The notes beneath the pieces are model-generated. The model made no database searches. It was not told where the DNA came from and was given only the letters and a program-made list of their open reading frames with translations. Both the position numbers and the translations under genes were made by a program. Positions 24,334 through 34,357 of a DNA stretch of 64,000 nucleotides are shown here, piece after piece. Origin of the DNA: Corythucha ciliata (taxonomy: Eukaryota > Arthropoda > Insecta > Hemiptera > Tingidae); NCBI GenBank assembly GCA_038030265.1, contig CM075943.1:39494001-39558000 (forward strand), read 5' to 3'. Each line of letters begins with the position of its first letter. Within the stretch, counting starts at the first letter, position 1.

Positions 24334-24455
24334 ACTTCCTGAAGAATAAAATTCGACTTTGAAATCGAGTATTGGTGCAGAATGGAGACGAATGTGCGAA
24401 GGTTAGGCGAGGGGTGACTGGTAACGGGTCGAGGAAACCTGACTGAAACTCCGCC
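22757..24455. mobile_element. Family-M TIR element enlarged by tandem duplication
   Basis: The termini are GGCGGGGTTTCAGTCGGG at the left and its near-exact inverse at the right, continuing through CCTCGACCC and GCAAGATCTAACGTCACT. These are the ends of the MITE at 5541-5932. The interior is longer, non-coding, and duplicated in tandem (see 22697-24333). The frames at 22849-23055 and 23667-23873 (minus) are the same non-conserved 68-codon frame in each copy. Confidence 0.75.
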
Positions 24456-24459
24456 TTCA

Positions 24460-24813
24460 CGATTTATCAATATTAGCCGCCTAAGGGCTCAGAGAAACTT
24501 GGTTTAGCGTTTTTCTATAACAATAAATACCACTCATTCGTGTCTTATGCTAAATGTGAGGTTTTAATCAATTATTTTAACCGCAGAGATGGTGCATCAA
24601 CATCGTATTAGGGCGCTTTCTCAATTTGAGCCGCGTACAAACCTGCACACACTCGGCATTAACGGATATTCTCAATTTTAGCCAAGGACTTGCCAATATA
24701 CTTCCCCTAAGGACATTGATATTTGATACATTGAAGGCATGATTCCATCTTTCCAGCTTTTCATCATTTTCCGCCCCCCCCCCCCCTCGTACCCCTTCAA
24801 CGGTACACCACTG
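24460..24813 (-). repeat. Family-A array remnant ending in a hAT-like terminus (A4)
   Basis: Sparse inverted family-A units (TCTCAATTTTAGCC near 24670) run into a homopolymer C tract (near 24775) and then end GGTACACCACTG at 24813. Read inward this is CAGTGGTGTACC. Nearly the same end (CAGTAGTGTACC) closes the array at 63984. Only this end is identified here. Confidence 0.5.
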
Positions 24814-24819
24814 GCTTGA

Positions 24820-25290
24820 TGGCAACTCACGACGCAGTACAAGCTGTCACAATTTAGTTGCGATCCAACATGGTGACTCTCTTCCTCCAGCAACGGGTAC
24901 GAGTCCAATTTTTTGGGTTGCTTGAGATTGACATTCGTCTCGGGGTTTTGCTCGCTTTTCCAATTGGTTTTTTAGGGAGAAAAACCAGAAAAATTGATTT
25001 TTCAGAGCGAAAACCCCGTGAATTGTTTTCGTAGCGAGCGACAGACGCGGATCAACGTGGAGCGGGGGGGGTGGCCTTGAGCGGGAGCCCCTCCTTCGGG
25101 ACAGCGCTCAATGGGTTCAACGTCCAAGTCTTGGGACCGAAAAAGGTGAGGAAGCCGTGAACCGTGAAATCCTCAAAATAATGTACCCAGCCCCAAAACT
25201 TGTGATTTTAGGCCATTAACCGTCTAATCAGCCGAATGATGCTATTGGAAACAAATGTATATCAATTTTAACTGCGATCAATTTCGCTGG
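24820..25290. other. Unassigned sequence
   Basis: No gene or classified repeat. A GC-rich segment near 25020-25100 contains GAGCGGGGGG and GGGAGCCCCTCC. Confidence 0.4.
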
Positions 25291-25292
25291 TG

Positions 25293-25495
25293 AAAGTGGG
25301 CCATACACGATCAACGTGGGTTGTAAACTGTGTTGTTGAACATTGCGTGTTTACAACTAAGTTGACTGTTTGTAGGCAAGTGAATTCGAAATTTCAACCA
25401 TCAACTTCCATACAGACAATTAACTTGGTTGTCAATGCCAACACGAATGTTATTAACTAAGTTGACAACCAGGTTGATCATGTATGGACCACTTT
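25293..25495. mobile_element. Palindromic MITE, about 200 bp
   Basis: The left end AAAGTGGGCCATACACGATC is matched inverted at the right end (AAAGTGGTCCATACATGATC in inverse reading). The arms continue with GGTTGTCAACTTAGTT-like sequence. The interior repeats the same AACTTGGTTGTCAA theme, so most of it can fold. The target duplication was not resolved. Confidence 0.7.
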
Positions 25496-25639
25496 AGTTT
25501 ACAAATTAGCTCTTTTCGGGCGGCCCTCCAAACCTAAAAAAGTTCCAATTTTTGCAAGTTGTGTAGATTTTGAACCAGTTCAGCTCATGTTGCTATATAA
25601 ACTTCAAACAAATTTGTAACTTTTGTAAGTCGCCCGTGT

Positions 25640-25735
25640 GTTGACAACCCCCCACAGACATTCAACTTGGTTGTCAACTCGCAAATTTGTAAACTAAGTT
25701 GACATCCAGATTGATTGTGTACGGGTCCCTTGAAA
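25640..25735. mobile_element. Partial copy of the adjacent palindromic MITE
   Basis: Repeats the right half of the 25293-25495 element (CAACTTGGTTGTCAA, AAACTAAGTTGACA, GATTGTGTACGGG) with extensive divergence. The left half is missing or unrecognisable. Confidence 0.55.
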
Positions 25736-25739
25736 TATG

Positions 25740-26950
25740 GCACGAATGGAATGAATGAAAAAATGTTTGATACTTCGATTTCCTTAGCAACAAACCCGTC
25801 AATCGTCCGCGTGCCTAAACGTAGGAGATGGCAGCTTGAGTACCATTCAGAAGTGTTGAAGACATATTTATTTTACAATATTTCACAATACAATAATAAA
25901 ATTACAATATTTGACCTCTGCTGTCATCATTATTCCGGATAAAAATTGAAAAAACTGAGAAATCACCACTGTAAACAATGCACTAAACGACAGAAATGGT
26001 TCGACCATAAAGATAAAAATGAATGGAGAAAGCTTGGGCTTGAAATTTGTTGACCGTAGTTATGGTGGGAGGTGCACCTTGTGAACCACAAAGTAACCTC
26101 AAGTCAAGTTGTTTTTTATTTACTCATGTCCACTTTGAATTTCTAGTTTTGTTCTTTTTTCCTCTAGTATGTCTAAAAATTGTCACTGTGAGTTTTTAGA
26201 TTGTTTCACAGGGCATTAATAAAGTGAATAAGCCACAACTATACTCCGGAGAATCTTTATTTTAAACGGTCAACCATGCGCGAGTTGTTGGACTTCTTTT
26301 CCGGATATTTCAACGTGCGCAGTAGCTCCAATCCTCTTCCGGGAATCACGACAGAAGCCACCGGGAAATCCGTCACTCATGTTTTTTATGGAATACGTCA
26401 TGTTTCTAAGTTCAAGATAACTTGTTTTTTACTGATGTGTTGTGTATTTTTGGGTATGTTTCTACAGGGGTCGATCCTCTAATAGCAAAGAGAAATACAG
26501 GGCTAAGAAATCACGAACGTTTATTTCACATAATAATCGCTCGCAAGCAAGAAACAAACTAATTCAGAAACATTATATGTACCAGCACTGCGAATGAGAA
26601 GACCCGTGGTTCGAGCACAGCGAGAACTGCATGAGTGTGGCGACTTTTGTTCAAATCCTTGTTTCGCAGTCCTCAAGAGACGGAACGGCTATATCTGAAC
26701 TCGTGACTGTCTCGCCCATGTAATCTTTTTCCTAGTATGTTGATGGAATGCGATCAGTGCCACTTATTTTAGAAAATAAACACCAAAATATACTTGAAAA
26801 CACGGCTACGTGCCATGAACGATGACATTTACAATGAAATCGTATGAACATCAAGTCGTCCACGCTTTGAGAACGAGAGTGTTGTCGAGTTTGATTTAGT
26901 TTTTACCGAACAAATTCCCCGAAATACCCCTTATTCTTTCTAACTCGGGC
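25740..26950. other. Unassigned sequence
   Basis: No conserved gene recognised. The longest plus-strand frame (26276-26482, 68 codons) has a hydrophobic C-terminal half but no family match from inspection. Confidence 0.4.
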
Positions 26951-27619
26951 TCTTTTTTAGTGCATTTCATTCAAAAAATGCACTTTTGGTCTCGCCCTGA
27001 TGGTCGCACATATTTTTGTAATTAGTGCATTTCATTCAAAAAATGCACTATTGGTCTCGCCCTGATGGTCGCACATATGGGTTGTGATACTTTTTTTTCA
27101 CGTTTCAGAACCCCTAGAACACGAATCCGAGGTCGGTTCGATTTGCTATATATATATATATGGCCCCTCGCTTGTTAGCACGATCACGGTCGCAATTTTT
27201 GACTTAGGGCAACCAAATTTGGTCTAAAAATCAATAGCGTGAATATCTCGGACGAGTTCGTGATCCAGATGAATCGGTCCACGGGAACGGTGTGAAAGAG
27301 GGGTTTGAATTAGTTGAAAATTCGCTACCGCACGGCTGTTGCTGCAATTGCCCCCAAAATTGACTCGAGTAATGAGAAATGAACGCGCTTTCGAATGAGA
27401 CCTTTGTGAACCGAATCCGTTGATATGGCAGGGGAGTTCTCGGCGGAGGGGAGCTATTAAATTAACGCTATGCTTTACTGGACCACCCAATTACCAAAAA
27501 ATTTCATTGAGATTGTATTTTGAGCCGTCTCTTTTATTTGATTTGCCTACAGCCTTAATAAATCTTGAGTAAAAAATCCTGAGGTGGGCCAAAAAGGGAG
27601 GAACAAAAAAATTTTAAAA

Positions 27620-27690
27620 AAAATTGTTTCGGATTCGAACCCAGGCACTCCGCATTCCGCAATGGTGAAATAGTGACATACCATTTAACC
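27620..27690 (-). other. tRNA-like (SINE-head-like) sequence
   Basis: On the minus strand the B-box word GGGTTCGAATCC lies at 27631-27642. An A-box-like TGGTATGTCAC lies about 40 bases upstream, near 27671-27683, and a T-run follows downstream (27609-27625). Spacing and order fit a Pol III promoter of the tRNA type. A complete cloverleaf could not be drawn, so a tRNA-derived SINE relic is more likely than a functional tRNA. It lies inside the family-E element. Confidence 0.4.
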
Positions 27691-27732
27691 TAATTTAACT
27701 GATCTGAAAATTAACGTAATCTGAAAAAAGTT

Positions 27733-28133
27733 TTGTTCCGACAGCAGCCTGTCGGGAAAAGTGCATTTCATTCATGCGACAATCGAGTCGAACCTCATAA
27801 GTTAGAACGATATCAATCAATTATGAATGAAATTTAGGCCGGGATAAATATTTTAATTGCAAATAACTCCTCTAACAAGAGTCCGCCTTCCCATATCGTA
27901 TAGGCGACCAAACCGACTCTGTTTCATTTTTCATTTTCATAATTTTGTTCCCCCTCAGTTGGTGCCAAAAAAGGGGCCTGCGGTAAAAAGAAACACGATT
28001 TTATGATTTTGACTTTCTATACCACGGCCTAAATGTCATTCATAATTGATTGATATCGTTCTAACTTATGAGGTTCGACTCGATTGTCGCATGAATGAAA
28101 TGCACTTTTCCCGACAGGCTGCTGTCGGAACAA
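27733..28133. repeat. 109-bp near-perfect inverted repeat with 183-bp spacer
   Basis: The arms 27733-27841 and 28025-28133 are inverted copies differing at very few positions. Each starts with TTGTTCCGACAGCAGCC and includes GTGCATTTCATTC and AACCTCATAAGTTAG. It duplicates the hairpin end of family E in both orientations. Confidence 0.9.
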
Positions 28134-28419
28134 TTTTGCATTAATCTCAGGGGAGAGGTGAGCATTTTTGTTGATAACCTGACGATGTAGAGGTAAATTC
28201 AAGGTTCTGAAGGTGTACTTTGGCGGCCATATTTGTGACAACCCTTCTACCCACCCCCCAGCCATTTCCGGCTTTCTCCAGTTATTTACCTCTATGGGTT
28301 CGACAAAGATAATACGATAACGGCCGACCTCGGAAACGCTCGGAAAACTTCGGGTATCACCGACCGTGAAATCGTCTATTGTTAGTGTATCAACTTTTAG
28401 TGCTCGTAGAGTCATTTTG

Positions 28420-28690
28420 CCCAGATTTAGAGTGGGATTTTACGCTCACGCCATTTTCAGGGCGTGAACCATAGTCTTTTCAGGCATTTTCACGGCTGCA
28501 TGAGTTTAGGCATTTTTAGGGCGCGTGAAGTAAGTCTCGGCTATTTTTACAGCGGGAATCGTCAGTTTTGCCATTTTGCGGTGGGAGTATAGTCTGCTAA
28601 GCCATTTTATTATTGGAATAGCTAATATAGCTATTTTTAATCAGCGAATAGCTGTCAAGTCATTTTTAGTGAATCGAAGGGAGGAGGCAA
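28420..28690 (+). repeat. Family-B array, period about 30 bp (B1)
   Basis: Units of the form CGCGAATCGTCAGTTTAGCC followed by ATTTTTAGGG, defined as the plus orientation of family B. About eight degenerate copies. Confidence 0.7.
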
Positions 28691-28734
28691 AGTAGAGCGC
28701 GAATCGAAATTACGAGCGAAATGCGTCGTCCAAT

Positions 28735-29120
28735 TCCCCAAAGTGCGGTCTAGTCTCTGTTTCCGGTTCCACCAGGGCCCACAGAAGGGTTATTCGGTGA
28801 AGGCTCTCATTTACATGGTAGTTGAGGCGGTCATGGACTAACGTGCCCAAGGAGCGGATATAGGCGCCTCTCCATCACTCCTGATTTCCATGCCGGAGAG
28901 GATCTCAGGCTCACCGAAGCCGACGCAACAACCAGGAACCGATACTCATAGGATCATATGGACTGAGTTCTTGGCTCAATCCTCGGACTGATAAGAGCCA
29001 GGGTCAAGTAGCCCTGAACAGCCTCTGCCCCTGTAGGCTGTAGGATGCTTAGGGCCTCGAGTCAAACGGCATATGAAGGACAGGAAGAGACCATTCAAGC
29101 TAGTGTCTCCACTGATCCCC
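28735..29120. other. GC-rich block of unknown origin
   Basis: About 390 bp clearly richer in GC than its neighbours, with frequent stops in all frames and words such as AGGGCCTCGAG and CCGGAGAGGATCTCAGG. The composition resembles the R1-like fragment at 1846-3306. It may be an untranslated part of a LINE, but no motif proves this. Confidence 0.3.
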
Positions 29121-31665
29121 CTCGGATCAGTAATTCCTAATGACTCCTCGTACACCTAGACCTACATCTACTCTTTCTCCCTTCGACCAGGACTTGGACC
29201 TGTAAAAGTGTAGTATAACTTATTAAAATAAATTGATAACTCGGCAGTGCCATCTCTCTACCCTTTTTCTTTCGGCAGTCATAAAACTCGAAATATGCAT
29301 TTTTTTCTCCCCCTACCACCCCCCTTAGGTCCATTCCGCCCTCTTTACACATATTAAAACGAGGGAAGGATGAGAAAAAACCCCTTTAAAAAAAACCAGC
29401 ACGCAACCCTTCGTTTTTCATAAGTCACGAAGTTCTTTCCCCTCTTTTTTATGCATTTTTATTTCATACTTGTGTATACCTATGAAAAAGCGGTGAAATG
29501 CGCCGGTTTATTCATCTTATTAAGGAAGTGGCCTCCAAACGGAAGTTATCAGAGTTGTAGTGGAGTGGGAGGGGGGCGAAAAAGGAAAGAACTGCAGATT
29601 TTCTAACTCTTTCAATACTGAAGTTGTATACGTATATCATTTTCAATGAAAGCATTCTGATATATCTTCATTATTTGTTACCGGCTTTTTCTGTCGATCT
29701 GATTAATTTTCAGATAGTTTTTTTTTCTTCTTCTGCGGTATACTGTGGTAGGATTGACATCGAACAACGACATTCGAGATAGGAGGGGTTAGGATTTAAA
29801 TCGAGAGAAACGGATTCAATAAGGAATAGTTGAGTGGTAGGTAATCCTGAATTTTGCACTGGAGGGGGGGGGGGTTAAGTTGGACCAATGGAAGGTAAAG
29901 GAAAGTCCTTCATCGAAAAGCTTGAGATTCGTGTTTGGATTGACGGATGCTAAAACAAAGTGGAGCTTGTGCATCAGAGCTAGGATTAGAAGAACGCAGA
30001 CGGAGGAAATAATAGCGTGTGCCTACAACCTCTTATCGCTCTGAAACAATAACAAATGAATAAATATTAATCCCTACGGCAGGTTTCTATTTATTTTTAT
30101 TATTTTTTACTTCCATTTTTAGGTTGTAGAAAATCCTATTACGACGTTTCCCCTATTAGCCCCCTAGGGACTTACCAGTACAAACTTTACCCCGCGGATA
30201 AGACACACCACCTTGCGTGGCGTTGAGTGAGGCTCGTCGACGCAAAAGAACACCCATATTTTCCACATAAAACCTATAATTTTGAGCTTCATTTGAAGAA
30301 AAAAAAAAGTGAGGGGTAGGAAAAAAAATTAGGGTTCCTCGCGGCTTTAGCACGCAACAGTCCTTCGTAACATGTTTCTCCGAGTTTTTGTGTTGTGTGT
30401 GCATTACTAGATAGTGGTTATAAGAGCATTAGAACTGTATTTCCGCACAGAGCGCCCCAAAACACGTTCAATTACCCAGCCCCTTCCCCTTCTTGAATAT
30501 AAAAAAAAAAGAAAAAAAAAAGCGATGCTTTCTCTATATGTATATTTTTGAGACGACTTTTTGTTCGTACATACCTTGCGCGAACTTTTCCGCAATCGGA
30601 CATTAATTAAATAATCGTTCATCAAATTGTATTATCAATGCAAGAGAAGAGTTATGAGGCTTGCGAATTAAAATGCAAATTCTGTTTGTTTGAACCTGTC
30701 TCAAATACAATATTTTTTTTTAATTAATAGAATTCATTACAGAGCGAGACATTCCAATCACTGAGTCCGCAATGAAGGGTCAAATGGAAAGGACAGGTTA
30801 GGAAGAGAGGGTTGGATGTTTCGCTACATCAATATGCAACTCAAACAAAAATTTCACTTAGAGATATTTTTTTAGATTTTCCTATTTTTTCTTTCACGTA
30901 TAGACCAACCGCCGCTTTCCAATCAAAATAAATACATAGAAACGAAAAATTGTCAGTTTCCGTTCCAATTTTTAATTAATTGAAACGCGAACATTTTTAC
31001 TGAGCGATGTTTACGACGACGAGTTGAAGTATACACTTGGTTCATCACTCGGATGTTAATTTTGTCAAAAGTTAACATTAAATGGTAATGGAATTCTCTT
31101 TGACCACGCGAGCCCTGTACGAAACTAAAAGTGTACAGAGGCTCGCTCGTTCCCAAGGTATGTTTACGCAATGAATTTTCCAATTATAACGCACAAAAAA
31201 GTAATAAGGCTACAGGCAACCTAAAAATTTCGTGGGATAAACGATTAATGTCTACGTTCCCAACCTATGTACCGAATGGAACACAAAAAATGTTAAGAAC
31301 TTCCTGAACCATGTGAAGGAGACTCTGTCGTACTTATATAATTAAGCAGTTCGCTTTTGTAATATTTCACCCTCCCCACAAACTACTTTCATTTTCTTGT
31401 TTCAGCCTTAAAAATGAATAACAAGTCACATGTGCAGCGTCTGTTATGATTTATGGGCACTTTCAATTACTTTGTCGCCCTAAGCTAATTTATAGCACCT
31501 TCAAAATAAATCTCCTGAAAAATATATATTTTTTTACTTCAAAAACAGTGCTCCTTCCATCTAGGCAACGGTATCCTATCCTTTTAAGGAAAGAAATAAG
31601 CTCTACTCATGCTACGCTAAAACAGCTTCTTTTAAAATTAACTTTTTAAGCAGGATTCGCCATCT
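29121..31665. other. Mostly unique sequence, no gene recognised
   Basis: AT-rich DNA without a classifiable repeat or conserved protein. Short homopolymer runs occur (G10 near 29863). All open frames are under 85 codons and unrecognised. A CAGGGGCGTA word at 31672, just to the right, resembles a hAT-like end. Confidence 0.4.
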
Positions 31666-32274
31666 TAGTAGCAGGGGCGTACTCACGCGTTTTCGAAGCA
31701 TTACACTTTCACTCCTAGATTTTGGGCATAAATTTACTGAATATAGCCGTGGTCAGTTTCTCTTATGCCTGTCGTTCCAATTGAAGAGCTTTCGATACAA
31801 GGGGACGGACTTGGTTCACAAAGTCAGCCCATAAAAACAACGAAATAATTTTTATATTTTAAATTGTTAGTAGAAGCGCTTAAACTACGAGGGTTAGTAA
31901 GTAATATATGCAAAAAGTCGCCTTAGAGTTGCCTTTAGAACGCCTTCACTCGTGAATTGTCGATCTGACGGTAGGCCTCTGTTCTGAACAGTAAGGGCCG
32001 GCGTAAGAGGTGGGTATGTTGTATATCACTACCCACCTGAAACTTCTGAAGATGGGTAATTACCGCACCTGAAAAACCTGAAAATTTATAACACCCACGT
32101 TATCGAAAATTCATTATTTATTACTATTTATATTTCGTGGATTTGACCGTCGAAAAAATCAATTTTGCTGTCCTTGGATCGTTCAAAAAACTTTAGTTCT
32201 AACCACAAAAAGCGCTTACTAGAAACAACTGAACCACAAAAATCTTGAAGCCCATAATAATACGCTTAACCAGT

Positions 32275-33420
32275 TAACTAACCAAATTCACGCCTCAAAA
32301 TGGCAAACTTACGATTCGCGCCATGAAAATGGTTAAAGTGTCTTATTGGCATCCTTAAAATAGCGAAAATGGCAAGTTACGCTCTAAATATAGCCAAATG
32401 CTGGCTTCCCACGCCCCAAAAATGTCTAAGCTGACGGTTTGAGCACCCTGAATAATGCCTGAAACAATCATGATTCCCGCCCTAAATCAAACATTCGTGT
32501 GCCATAAATCGCCAATACTGGCCATTTGCGCATTCAGCTTGACGGACTTGCCGTCCTAAAAACGGATAAGTACTGACTATTCGCCTCCATAACTCAATAC
32601 TTGCGCCTTGAAAATAGCGAAAGGCTAATAAGCCAATTGCATGCATGCTATGACGCTAAGAGATACTCGAACGTGTGATCCCCACTCTAAATATGGCCAA
32701 ACTGACTTTATACGCATCCTAAAATGGATAAACTGACGATTTGCACCCTAAAAATCCCTTAAACAGCTTATTCCTGTCCTGGAAATTGCAAAATCTACCA
32801 TTCGCGTGCCAATAATACGGCCAAGCTAAGCAAATTCACACATTTGCTTGATGAACCTATACAAATACTATTCGCGGCCTGTATTAAATGAGAAACCCCA
32901 AAAAAGCGGCCAAGTGGACTCAAAAATACTAGCTGAACAGACAATTCGCGCCTTGAAAATGGCTGAACTAAGTTCGTAACATGCAACTGACTAAAATGAC
33001 GGATTCGTGTCCTGAATTCTTATGAAACTGACTCGAGTGACCATTCAAGCCCTAGAAATGACCGTACTGACAGTTTGCGCCGTGAAAATGGCCAGCCACG
33101 CCCTAAAATTGGCAAAGCTGACTCTGTATCTATACGTCCTATAAATGGTTAAACTGAAGATTCGGCCTTTGAAAAGGCCTAAACGGATTATTTCTGTCAC
33201 GAAACTGACAAAATCCATCATTGTCAAAATTGGCCTTACCGTATTGAGCCTTCACGCATTGAAAATATCTAAACTAACGATCGTGCCCTAAAATAGCAAA
33301 TTTGGCTATTCAAGTTCCAAAAATTGCGAAACTGGTCATTCGCACCCTTTGGAGGCTACAGAATGACGATTCGCACCTTCAAATGGCTATACTATAAACT
33401 AGCTGACTTCTCTTTGCCCA
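32275..33420 (-). repeat. Family-B array, inverted, the longest (B2)
   Basis: About 1.1 kb of degenerate units with words such as GGCAAACTTACGATTCGCGC and CCATGAAAATGG, the inverse of family B. Unit boundaries remain visible through the recurring GAAAATGGC/ACTGAC alternation. Confidence 0.75.
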
Positions 33421-33454
33421 ATACAAAAACCTTGACTGAAAATCGCGACCTGTA

Positions 33455-34357
33455 AAAAAAGATGGAGGCATCTTTGTGGTTAAAATTGAGAAAAGGTGCT
33501 AATTCAAGTACAAAAGGCTCATTCGTGCCTGAAAAATGGTGTGGGGGTCAAGTTTGGGATGGAAAAAGGCACTGTCCTGGTATGACGGTTGACATTAAAT
33601 GCTCCCCTCCCCCTCCGTGGCGAGATTTAAATCAGCCCCCCCCCCCTAGGACAAATTCCTACCTACGCCCCTGACCCCACGATTCTGATTCGATATATGG
33701 GTACTTTCGGGGAAAGTCCGTGTCGTGCGGTTAGCCCAGTAGCATCCCACCCAACCAGGTGAGCAAGGAGATTTCCCGGTCCCGGTGAAAACGCCTTTCA
33801 TGTAACGGGATCGTCAGAGGCGATAAAAAGGAACGCTTTATCTTGTCGTTAGTGTTGAATGATTTTTTAAAAAGTATTATACGTCGTGGCTTCTAGAAGT
33901 AACTTCGCGGCTGAAATAGAGAAAATACGCTAACCCCCTGTTTCTACGTCCTTGGACGGTTGACGGTAGGCGTTACGTGAAATTGAGAAGGCGTACTAAG
34001 GTGCCGGCTTTTGGGCCAGTTTTCCGGGACTAAACGTTTAGCAAAAGGGATAATTCATGGCTAAAAGTGAAGTAAATCGGAAATTCTCGCGGCAAGATAT
34101 ATAGGAAAAGGCGCGATAGGTGGATAAATTAAGAAAAATCGCCACTTCACGCCTCAAATTGCTACAAAAACAAAAAAGCTACAAAAATGAGAAAAATGTC
34201 AATTTGCGAATAAAATTGAGAAAATTTGCGCATGAATTGAGAATAAACCTGAGACATACTGCTCATTCACAGCTAAAATTGGGAAAACGCCTATTCGCGG
34301 TTTCTGGAGGCATCTTTGTGGTTAAAATTGAGAAAAGGTGCTAATTCAAGTACAAAA
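33455..34357 (+). repeat. Family-A array in two blocks (A5)
   Basis: Plus-orientation family-A units occur at 33455-33545 and 33895-34357. A 54-bp stretch containing GGAGGCATCTTTGTGGTTAA is nearly identical in both blocks (about 33462 and 34304). The left block is followed by a hAT-like end TACGCCCCTG at 33673, read inward as CAGGGGCGTAGGTAGGAAT, which matches the end at 62052. The right block is cut at 34357 by a family-E element and resumes at 36640. Confidence 0.7.

Larger units (their letters stand above)
26959..28133. mobile_element. Family-E transposon copy 1, hairpin-bearing end
   Basis: The left end is AGTGCATTTCATTC followed by an ATGCACT inversion and TGGTCTCG. The right end is GAATGAAATGCACTTTTC followed by an 18-bp hairpin sequence (CCGACAG...CTGTCGG). 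Both ends, in the same relative order, bound the second copy at 34358-36639, together with the internal word TTGTTAGCACGAT. The first 65 bp are tandemly duplicated (26959 and 27024). The right part holds a 109-bp inverted repeat (27733-27841 and 28025-28133) that begins with the hairpin end. There is no recognisable transposase; superfamily unknown. Confidence 0.6.

Noticed and set aside
31672..33673. hAT element bounded by CAGGGGCGTA at 31672 and its inverse at 33673
   Set aside because: The flanking 8-mers (CTTAGTAG and ACCCCACG) do not match, and the terminal similarity stops after about 10 bases.
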